NCBI GenBank assembly: GCA_001275005.1
Contig: JWZX01002959.1
Location: 1-26,289, forward strand
Source: Chrysochromulina tobinii
Taxonomy: Eukaryota > Haptophyta > Prymnesiales > Chrysochromulinaceae
Length of the DNA: 26,289 nucleotides
Direction: 5' to 3'
This document shows positions 17,440-24,687 of this stretch, piece by piece. A model generated the notes under the pieces. That model ran no database searches and was not told where the DNA came from. It worked only from the letters and a program-made list of their open reading frames with translations. How positions within the stretch are numbered: position 1 is the stretch's first letter; the number at the start of each line of letters is the position of its first letter. A program made the position numbers and the translations under genes.

Positions 17440-19464
17440 TCATCGGTTGGGCTGCAACACCTCCAATGCCTTGCTGATATCTTGCTCATACATGGAGGGG
17501 GCGACAGTGTCGGACTCGGTGATGGTACATGCCACGTTGCAGGCGCGCGGGTCGAGGAGCGAACGCACAGCGACCTCAGCCACATCCGCACGCGAGACGG
17601 TGCCAGTGACGGGCCCGCTGCCCTGCGTGAACGACAGCCGGCGCGAGCTCGGCGCATCAGTGAGTTGCGTCGGGCGAACGATGAAGTAGGTGAGGCCCGA
17701 TGAGCGCAACATGCGCTCGCCCCGGAGCTTCACTTGAGCACGAGCCGAGATGGGCGGAGCGGCCTGCGCGCGCGCTGCCGCCGCCTCCGCGTCGGCCAAG
17801 GTGCCCCGCTTGCCCTTGTCCTCCTTGCTGTCCCCCGCAGCGGCCTCCGCGTCCGAGATGTAGATGATCTCGGGCTCGTCACGCTTGCGGAACGCCTTCA
17901 CATTCGCCACTGACAAGTAGAACTCTCCTGTCGTCTGGCTCGGGTTGTTGCGCTGCGGGTAAAAGGCGAGCGCGAGCCCCACCAGCTGGCGTCGGTCGAG
18001 CTCCGGCGCATCCAGCACCCGCCGGCCGTCGCGCACGGGCACAAAGGTCGAAAAGGGCAGCCGCACCGTGTCGAAGCGCTTCGTGGCCGCAGTGGCGGTG
18101 AAGTCCGCATGGTACTCAAGCCCACTGCGAGCGTACTCGGGTGTGCGTAGCACGGCGGTGTACTTCTTGCCGTCGCTGATCGCGCGGATCACCAGCCCAG
18201 AGTACTCGCCGAGGTTGAGGGGCACCTCGGCCGCCGCGGCCGCTGCGACCACCCGATCGACCTCGCCCTCGATCTCGCCCTCGATCTCGCCCTCGATCTC
18301 GCCCTCGATCTCGCCCTCGACCTCGCCCTCGATCTCGCCCTCGATCTCGCCCTCGATCTCGCCCTCGATCTCGCCCTCGATCTCGCCCTCGACCTCGCCC
18401 TCCCCGCGCCCGCCTGCTGCTGCTGCTGTGGGGGCTGGCTTCGCCACATCCCACTGACGCGTGCCGCCATACTCGTCGATGAATTCGGCGCGCGTGTACG
18501 CCTTGCCATCCGTCACGTCGACGCGCCGCTCCACCGCCTCACTCGCCGGAAGGCTCGCCGGCGCAGCCGCCTCAACGGTCCCAAACGTCACGGGCGTCGC
18601 TCCGAGCAGCAACCCAGAGAGAGAGCAACCGATGACCGCAGCGCCGAGGTACGTGTCGAAGACACGCCCGACGAAGACGCCGTTCCGGTGCGCGCCGCTC
18701 CGCTTCCAGAGCACCGTCGACGGCTTTGGCCCCACGCCCGCGCTCTGGAGACGACTCGCGACGTCGCCTGAGGACGCCTCAACACGCCAACGGTTGAAGT
18801 CTCTGTCGCGGCGCATCTTGAACAGGCTGAGCTTGGTCGACTCGGCGTCGCCGTACATGAAGGTGCGGGTGTCCTGGAAGCTGCGCAGCACCGCCTGAAG
18901 CCCGTCGAGCTCCTCGTCGTCCTCCGCGTCGGCCGCGAAAATGACCCGGTCGACGTCCTCCATCGCATCGAGCAGAGAGCGATAGTCCGTCATGTCGCCG
19001 TACGAGTACGAGACGCCAGAGCCGAGCAGGTTAAGAGTCTCGCTGCTCAGCGAGCGCACGAGCACCGACACGCGGAAGCCCTGCAGCACCAGCTTGCGCA
19101 CGATGAGGCGCCCCATGCGCCCGGTGGCGCCAATGACGAGGACAAGTGGCACAAACTCGGTGTCGGCTTCCGGCGCTTCCTCGAACCTGGTCAACTCGCT
19201 CACTGGGACCTCGCTCGGTTTGACGAGGCTCTTCCAAAGCCCACGCAAATTTTGAACCGCGCTGCTGATGCCGTTGGATGTGGATGGAGGCCGCTGATCG
19301 TTTGGCACCAAGGCGCCGCCGCTGGCGCGGAGCTCAGCAGCGCGACTTTTGGTTTGTGGAACCAGGTGCGACGTCAAAGCTGGGCAACGGCTGGTGAGCC
19401 CGAACGACGCGACGCCCGACAGGGCTAGCAGCTGAACGTACCAAAGCCTGAGCATGCTGGGCAT
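17440..19464 (-). CDS. HCF173: HCF173-like plastid protein (atypical SDR with inserted CIA30 domain)
   Basis: 674 residues from the ATG at 19464. It starts with a signal peptide (MPSMLRLWYVQLLALSGVAS), then Phe and a Ser/Arg-rich transit-like stretch, as in proteins sent to complex red plastids. A Rossmann segment follows (VIGATGRMGRLIVRKL, about 107-122; YGDMTDYRSLLDAM). CIA30-type sequence comes next (KMRRDRDFNRWRVE; YSGLVIRAISDGKKYTAVL; VRLPFSTFVPV), then the SDR end (GERMLRSSGLTYFIVRP, SRADVAEVAVRSLLD). This order matches plant HCF173, which promotes psbA mRNA stability and translation for photosystem II D1. Oddities: the CIA30 part is split by an insertion holding a hydrophobic stretch (about 272-292), a YTRAEF/YGG motif and a Gly-Glu-Ile-Glu repeat. 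The ATG at 19629 was rejected because it puts 55 atypical residues before the signal peptide. Confidence 0.8.
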   Translation of the reverse strand: MPSMLRLWYVQLLALSGVASFGLTSRCPALTSHLVPQTKSRAAELRASGGALVPNDQRPPSTSNGISSAVQNLRGLWKSLVKPSEVPVSELTRFEEAPEADTEFVPLVLVIGATGRMGRLIVRKLVLQGFRVSVLVRSLSSETLNLLGSGVSYSYGDMTDYRSLLDAMEDVDRVIFAADAEDDEELDGLQAVLRSFQDTRTFMYGDAESTKLSLFKMRRDRDFNRWRVEASSGDVASRLQSAGVGPKPSTVLWKRSGAHRNGVFVGRVFDTYLGAAVIGCSLSGLLLGATPVTFGTVEAAAPASLPASEAVERRVDVTDGKAYTRAEFIDEYGGTRQWDVAKPAPTAAAAGGRGEGEVEGEIEGEIEGEIEGEIEGEIEGEVEGEIEGEIEGEIEGEIEGEVDRVVAAAAAAEVPLNLGEYSGLVIRAISDGKKYTAVLRTPEYARSGLEYHADFTATAATKRFDTVRLPFSTFVPVRDGRRVLDAPELDRRQLVGLALAFYPQRNNPSQTTGEFYLSVANVKAFRKRDEPEIIYISDAEAAAGDSKEDKGKRGTLADAEAAAARAQAAPPISARAQVKLRGERMLRSSGLTYFIVRPTQLTDAPSSRRLSFTQGSGPVTGTVSRADVAEVAVRSLLDPRACNVACTITESDTVAPSMYEQDISKALEVLQPNR
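18257..18401 (-). repeat. 12-bp tandem repeat encoding Gly-Glu-Ile/Val-Glu
   Basis: About twelve units of GATCTCGCCCTC (plus strand), with GACCTC variants at the ends and once inside. The repeat is in frame and encodes an acidic (GEIE)n linker within the HCF173-like protein. Confidence 0.92.
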
Positions 19465-19774
19465 AGGTATCGAGCAAGCTCGACGCGCCTCCGCGCGGTT
19501 AAATTTCGGAAAAGTCCTGCAACTTTCCACAATCTCACTCAACCTTATGAACCACCCGAGGTGGACAGAAGCGGTCGACTGGCCGCAATAATATACAAAA
19601 CAGCCTCGCAATCCTGCCTCGACAGGCATTCGAGACGCTTGTTAGACCTCTAAGGAGAGCACCAATAAGAAGTTTTGTGAACTTTTTGTGCGCCGCGGCA
19701 ATGGGTGGACGTATTGTGTACGTCTCGGTGGCTGCCGTGTGCTGTGCGCAGCCTGGCGCGCCGTTAAGCCATCC
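19465..19774. promoter_or_regulatory. Divergent intergenic region between HCF173-like and VSD-PDE genes
   Basis: 310 nt separate the two start codons and must hold both promoters. An upstream ATG at 19701 in another frame opens an overlapping uORF toward the PDE gene. No motif is clear enough to name. Confidence 0.45.
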
Positions 19775-19922
19775 ATGCTCAAGCGTACGACGACCGTATC
19801 GACCTTCCACCCGCCTGGCGAGAAGAGGAAGCTCTCGCTACGCCAGCGGTTGCGCATCTTCACCGACGACCGACGCGTCGAGGGCACGAGCATCATCATC
19901 GTGCTCATCTACTTCTTGTTGA
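19701..19922 (+). other. Possible upstream ORF overlapping the VSD-PDE start
   Basis: The ATG at 19701 is in a different frame from the main start at 19775 and stays open to 19922. It would encode 73 residues with no recognisable domain. If it is in the mature transcript it would be expected to lower initiation at 19775, but transcription could also start downstream of it. Confidence 0.3.
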
Positions 19923-21820
19923 TCTTGCTCAACATCGTAGTGCCCGAGGTGATGTTCAGCACCAACGATTCCAGGGTGACCGTCGAGTGGCGCCACTTCA
20001 TCATCGTATGGCAGCGCGCCTTTTGGATCATCGACCTCGTCTTCTTGCTCTTCTTCTTCATCGAGAGCGTGGTACGCATCTACGCATGGGGCATGATCTA
20101 CCTTTGCGATGTTATCAACATAATCGACTTTCTGATCATCTTCGGCTCCTTCGTGATGCTTTGGGTCGTATTGCCCTACACGATGGCAGGCGGCGACGAA
20201 TCAAGTCTAGGAACCGCGCTCGCGCTGCTGCGCATCTTCCGCGTCTTCCGCATCGTGCGCCTGATTGTCATCCTCATCAAGGTCAAGAAGTCGCGCGAGA
20301 CGGCGCAGCTCATGCGCCAGAAGGCCAAATTCAAGCGGCTGGGCTCGCCCGTCGAGCGTGTGATCGACATCCTGGTGGGCCTCAAGCGCAAAGCGGAGAG
20401 CATTGTCGAGCGAGACCACGTGAACTTCATGATTGAAGCCGTCGTCTCTGGCGACCTGTACACGGTGCACATGGGCCTCAACGACGGGCGCAGCGCGTCA
20501 GCGGACTCGTCCATGGACCAATTCCTGCGCGACGGCGGTGCATGTGAGACGAGGGGCAACGCTAAGAAGGGCGGCAATATCAAGGCGCGTGCGGTCAAGA
20601 AGAGGAACTCTTTGCGGCTGTCGGCGAGCGAGCAGCTCAAGCAGCAAGTCGTCGACCTAGACGGTATCAAGGGCAGCGAGGGCGGCGCTCACGAACAGGG
20701 CGATGTGCTGCGCAGCCTGCACTCGAGGCTTGCGCATGAGCTCATTTGGGTCGACACCATGCTCCAGAGCGAGCCCGTCCTCGCAGTGCTCTCCAACCTT
20801 GACTCATGGGACTTCAACATCTTCGAGCTCGACCGAGCCTCGGGCCACCACCCGATCGTTATGATCGTCCTCGCGTACGTCATACGTCTCGACCTCGACT
20901 TGCAGCTGCCAATCGACGTCAACAACCTGGTGCGCTTTGCGCTCGCGCTCGAGGCGGGCTACAAGCACGTGCCCTTTCACAACATGGTGCATGCCGCCGA
21001 CGTGGTCCACGGCACCGCCTACTTTATGATGCAGGACGCCGTGTACAAGAGCTTGACCGCGCTCGACCTGTACTGCATGATCCTGGGCGCGGCCATGCAC
21101 GACTTCGAGCACCCGGGCGTCAACAACAACTTTTTGGTCGCGTCTCGCCACGAGGTTGCCATCCTGTACAATGACTCCTCCGTGCTCGAAAACTTCCACC
21201 TCTCGTCGTCGTTCATGCTGATGCGCGACGAGAAGGTCAACCCGTTTGCGGGCTTCTCGCCCGAGCAGTACCGAGACGCGCGCTCGACGATAGTCTTGGC
21301 TATCCTAGGGACGGACATGAAGTTCCACTTCGATCATCTAGTCAAGTTCAAGACGCGCGTGAGTGCGGGTGCCTTCGAGGAGCCCGATCGCAAGGACGTG
21401 CAGATGCTGCTCGCCGTTTGTATGCACGCCGCCGACGTGTCCAATCCGGCCAAGCGCTGGGAGCTCTCGTCGGAGTGGTCGTGCCGCGTCATGGAGGAGT
21501 TTTTCCAGCAGGGCGAGCAGGAGGCGAAGCTTGGGCTGCTCGTCTCGCCATTCATGGACCGCGCCAAGACGGACATTGGCAAGTGCCAGGCGGGCTTCAT
21601 CTCGATCCTGATCAAACCGTTCTTCGAGGAATGGTGCAGCTTCCTGGGCGCCGAGTGCAAGGTCATTGCATCCAACGTCGACGAGAATGTCAAGAGGTGG
21701 GCCGAGAAGGCGGAGGCAGCGCTCGGCGGCCGCGCGGAGAAGATCCACAGCAGGCTGCCTTGGGGTGAGCCGCCCTCCATCGTGAGCCAATCGCCTGTTG
21801 AGACATTAGACATGCGGTGA
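19775..21820 (+). CDS. Voltage-sensor domain fused to class I cyclic-nucleotide phosphodiesterase
   Basis: 681 residues. Four membrane helices come first: S1 (about 38-56), S2 (76-100, ending in acidic FFFIESVVRIY), S3 (112-133, with NIIDFLIIF) and S4 (about 146-170, RIFRVFRIVRLIVILIK, Arg153/156/159/162 at every third place). There is no pore loop or S5-S6, so this is a voltage sensor and not a channel. A cytosolic linker (about 175-340) leads to a PDE domain (about 370-655): His402 and His406 (HNMVHAADVVH), His442-Asp443 (MHDFEHPGVNNNFLV), YNDSSVLEN, Asp554 (MHAADVSNP) and the purine-clamp Gln605 (KCQAGF). All metal and nucleotide residues appear intact. Predicted role: membrane-potential control of cAMP or cGMP hydrolysis. 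The ATG at 19775 is the first in frame; upstream in-frame sequence lacks an ATG. cAMP versus cGMP preference cannot be read. Confidence 0.9.
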   Translation: MLKRTTTVSTFHPPGEKRKLSLRQRLRIFTDDRRVEGTSIIIVLIYFLLILLNIVVPEVMFSTNDSRVTVEWRHFIIVWQRAFWIIDLVFLLFFFIESVVRIYAWGMIYLCDVINIIDFLIIFGSFVMLWVVLPYTMAGGDESSLGTALALLRIFRVFRIVRLIVILIKVKKSRETAQLMRQKAKFKRLGSPVERVIDILVGLKRKAESIVERDHVNFMIEAVVSGDLYTVHMGLNDGRSASADSSMDQFLRDGGACETRGNAKKGGNIKARAVKKRNSLRLSASEQLKQQVVDLDGIKGSEGGAHEQGDVLRSLHSRLAHELIWVDTMLQSEPVLAVLSNLDSWDFNIFELDRASGHHPIVMIVLAYVIRLDLDLQLPIDVNNLVRFALALEAGYKHVPFHNMVHAADVVHGTAYFMMQDAVYKSLTALDLYCMILGAAMHDFEHPGVNNNFLVASRHEVAILYNDSSVLENFHLSSSFMLMRDEKVNPFAGFSPEQYRDARSTIVLAILGTDMKFHFDHLVKFKTRVSAGAFEEPDRKDVQMLLAVCMHAADVSNPAKRWELSSEWSCRVMEEFFQQGEQEAKLGLLVSPFMDRAKTDIGKCQAGFISILIKPFFEEWCSFLGAECKVIASNVDENVKRWAEKAEAALGGRAEKIHSRLPWGEPPSIVSQSPVETLDMR

Positions 21821-22226
21821 AGACTGAGACGAGATAGTGCGGACGTGCGGGCCGCTTTTGCTGGTTCAAACCAATGGAAAACCTGGTCCATCCCTACCTT
21901 TTTCCCGGTTCGGCTTAATAGTCCTCTACACGAGACAACCGGAGCCCGCTCAGACACCCCCGACCGGTAATCAACCGCGCCCGGCCGCACACCGCACTGG
22001 AAGGAAAAAACACGTGTAGTGTGAATAAAACGAAAGACAAAGAGCCTGTGCCACACGCCTTATACGGAGTTCAAACGAAAGTCCTCCGATCCTTATGATT
22101 CTGATATATAGCTGGCACATAACGGAGGGGCTCGGAGTAGAGATCATCATGATCCGCGCGGGCTAATGTGACTATGTGAGGCCGCGCCCGGCCCCGTAGT
22201 CCACGCCGCCAGCGCCTGTCTCCAGC
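21821..22226. other. Convergent intergenic region with AATAAA
   Basis: A 406-nt gap between the ends of the PDE gene (+) and the NHL gene (-). AATAAA at 22024-22029 is a candidate poly(A) signal for the PDE transcript. A small inverted repeat (TGGTTCAAACCA) lies near 21871. No RNA gene was recognised. Confidence 0.5.
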
Positions 22227-24512
22227 TCACTTTGCGCTGAGCAGGTTCAGTCGTCGCTGGAGTTCGGCCACCTTGGAGTCGCGCGCGCGCACGGCGAGCT
22301 GTGCTTGCTCCAGCCGCTTGAGCAGCCGGCCTGCTTCCATATCACGCTCGGCCAGCAGAGCGGACAGGCGCAGGATCTCCTGATCGGCCTGGTGGAGTCG
22401 CTGGTCGATGGCCGAGGGTGGGTCGAGAGCGCTTCGAGGCGCGCCGCCGCCGCCAGGCGTCGTCCCCTTGCGTGGAGAGGTACGTGGAGGGCTCGCTCCG
22501 GAAGTCGAGGTCTGGGCCGTGCGGTAGCCTGCAGCCGACTGCGGCGCGCCGAACTCCGAGACGCCGGGGAGGCTCCGGGACGCCGTGTGGAACGTCGAGG
22601 GGGCGCAGCTTGCGCGCTGTTGGGTTGCGGGGTGCTGCAGACCCCCGCGCGTCGGGCGGGCGGGGGTCGAGCCAGGCGTCACGTTGGGGGTGAGGCCGCC
22701 GTGCGGCGGGCCGTGCGGCGGGTGGTCGCTGTCGTCGAAGGTGCCCGGAGGTCCGTCGCCGCCGTGGCCGTTGGCGGCCTCGCCTACGATGGCTTCACAG
22801 GCGGCGAGGAGGGAGGCGGCCGCCGTGGTCGTCGTGAAGCGCAATCCGAGTTCATTCGACCCAAAGCCGTTGAAGCCGCCGCCGCTGTCCGCGTCCGGCG
22901 TGCAGACGACAAAGGCTGTGTCCCGGAGCATGAGCTGCCCCGGCCGCACGACGCTCACTTCCGCCGTCGCCGCGCCGTGCACCTGGACAGCGAGCATCGC
23001 CGCCCGAGGCGCACACCGGCGCAGCGTCACCTGTGCGGTACCGGTGTACGTCCAGCCGCCACTGATCGGGCGACTCATGAGCGTCGTCTTGGGCGGGCGA
23101 GTGCGCTCGAAGAGCTGGGCCTCGGCCGAAAAGTCCCTCGGTTGGAAGTCCCCGACCGAGGCCGGGGCCGCCTCGGACGCGTTCTCGTGGCCGTCGTCGG
23201 CCGGCCCCGTCGCGCTCGGCGGCAGCGGCGGCGCCCCATAGGGACCTGGAGCGGGCACGGCGGTGCGAGGGCCGGACTTGAACGCTTCGCCCGAGTGCCG
23301 ACGTTCGGCGGCGGCCTTGGCGAGCGGACCGACGCCGCGCCGCTCGTCGCCACCTACCGGGTCCGTCCACGCCGCCGCGGGCAACGGCATCGGCGGCGGC
23401 TGTGGGCGAGTCGCCTGCTTCGCAGACTCCTCGGCCCGGAGGACGCGGACGCAGTGGTTCTGGCTATCGGCGAGCCATACGTCCCCCGAGGGCGCGACGG
23501 AGAGGCCCTTGGGCACGTTGAAGCGCGCATCGTGGCTCATGCCGTCGACGAGGCCCCAGGTGCGTTCAGTCGAGCCTCCAAGCGTGCCGAGCGTGCGCGT
23601 CTGGAAGTCGACTCGGCGCAGGTTGTTGTTGGCCGCGTCGCTGATCACTAGCGAGCCGTCGGGCAGCACGGCGAGGCCGGCGGGCGTCGCGAGCGTGCCG
23701 TCGGAGAGCGCGCCGTCGGTGTTGCCCGGGAGCCCTGGCTTGCCGCACAGCGTGCCCACCGACAGCTCGCCGCTCCCCGGCGTGCGCGTCACTAGTCGGA
23801 TGGCATGGTTGCCGCTGTCCGCCACGTAGACGACCGACTCGCCGTCCTGGAGGCCGCTCACGTTGCCGAGCGCGACGATGCCGCACGGCTGGTCGAAGCA
23901 GGCGGCGTGCGCGGGCCCGTCGGCGCTGCCCGGCCGGCCGCTTCCCGCGAGCGTCCCGACGATGCGACGCTGCCCGCCTGTGCCCGAAGCATCCCAGATG
24001 GCCACGATCGTGCGAATGCAGTGGTTGCCCGTGTCGCACACGAGGACGCTCCCGTCGGCGCAGACGCACACGGCCGTGGGGTTGTCGAACGTGGCCTGGA
24101 GTGCGGGCCCGTCGGCGCGCCCGCGCCGCCCGGAGCCCGCGTAGACGCTCACGCCGCCGTCGGCGCCGAGCAGCCGGATCCGGTTGTGGCCCGAGTCGCA
24201 CACGAGCACGCCGCCGTCGGGCAGCTGGGCCATGCCACGCGGGCGCATCCACGTGAAGCCTTGCAGGCTGACTTTGCGCACCGAGTAGCCGCCGCGCCCG
24301 TCGATCGATACGTGCCGCACCGAGTCGTTGCCTGTATCGGACACGAGCGCCGAGCCGTCGGCGAGCGGCAGCACGTGAGTGGGGAACGAGAAGGTGGACA
24401 CCTCCGCCGCCCCGTCGGTCGCGCCGATCCGACCCGATCCAGCTACCGTCTGGCAGCGCAGGGCCACCTCGTAGACGGGTGGCACCACCTGCTGACGTAA
24501 CCTCGGCGGCAT
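22227..24512 (-). CDS. NHL-repeat beta-propeller protein with C-terminal coiled coil
   Basis: 761 residues from the ATG at 24512. Six NHL blades occupy about residues 20-365. Each has the LPDGS...V.D.GN/HxxxR pattern: DTGNDSVR, DSGHNRIR, DTGNHCIR, DSGNHAIR, DAANNNLR and DSQNHCVR. Glycine-rich loops with AGSGRxGxADGP precede blades, as in many algal and bacterial NHL proteins. A disordered Pro-rich linker follows. Then comes an unassigned beta-rich segment (from GGWTYTGTAQVTLRRCAPRA to FTTTTAAASLLAACEAIVGE), perhaps PH-like. After a second low-complexity stretch a leucine-heptad coiled coil ends the protein (ILRLSALLAERDMEAGRLL). NHL propellers bind protein, RNA or ligand; no catalytic motif or RING/B-box is seen. 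It lies divergently to the Pus1-like gene with 175 nt between starts. Confidence 0.82.
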   Translation of the reverse strand: MPPRLRQQVVPPVYEVALRCQTVAGSGRIGATDGAAEVSTFSFPTHVLPLADGSALVSDTGNDSVRHVSIDGRGGYSVRKVSLQGFTWMRPRGMAQLPDGGVLVCDSGHNRIRLLGADGGVSVYAGSGRRGRADGPALQATFDNPTAVCVCADGSVLVCDTGNHCIRTIVAIWDASGTGGQRRIVGTLAGSGRPGSADGPAHAACFDQPCGIVALGNVSGLQDGESVVYVADSGNHAIRLVTRTPGSGELSVGTLCGKPGLPGNTDGALSDGTLATPAGLAVLPDGSLVISDAANNNLRRVDFQTRTLGTLGGSTERTWGLVDGMSHDARFNVPKGLSVAPSGDVWLADSQNHCVRVLRAEESAKQATRPQPPPMPLPAAAWTDPVGGDERRGVGPLAKAAAERRHSGEAFKSGPRTAVPAPGPYGAPPLPPSATGPADDGHENASEAAPASVGDFQPRDFSAEAQLFERTRPPKTTLMSRPISGGWTYTGTAQVTLRRCAPRAAMLAVQVHGAATAEVSVVRPGQLMLRDTAFVVCTPDADSGGGFNGFGSNELGLRFTTTTAAASLLAACEAIVGEAANGHGGDGPPGTFDDSDHPPHGPPHGGLTPNVTPGSTPARPTRGGLQHPATQQRASCAPSTFHTASRSLPGVSEFGAPQSAAGYRTAQTSTSGASPPRTSPRKGTTPGGGGAPRSALDPPSAIDQRLHQADQEILRLSALLAERDMEAGRLLKRLEQAQLAVRARDSKVAELQRRLNLLSAK

Positions 24513-24687
24513 CTTTCCAGTTGCGAATCTTTGTTGTGCGCTGCTCACGTCTTTCCTCGTCGCAAGTGCCAGTTCACAGATCCCCTGAAGTGTTCACAGC
24601 ATCCTCCTCCCTAGAAACTCTCGTCAAATGCCTGCGTGGGCGCCTTTATGTTTCACAGCAGCAGCAGAGCCTACTTGAGAGAGTACA
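24513..24687. promoter_or_regulatory. Divergent intergenic region (probable bidirectional promoter)
   Basis: 175 nt separate the start codons of the NHL gene (-) and the Pus1-like gene (+). No TATA-like box is obvious. Confidence 0.4.

Noticed and set aside
19465-19629. N-terminal extension of the HCF173-like protein from the ATG at 19629
   Set aside because: It would bury the signal peptide 55 residues inside the protein and abolish plastid targeting.
21868-21890. tRNA T-arm (GGTTCAAACC)
   Set aside because: The flanking sequence does not fold into a cloverleaf: there is no matching acceptor stem or anticodon arm around it.
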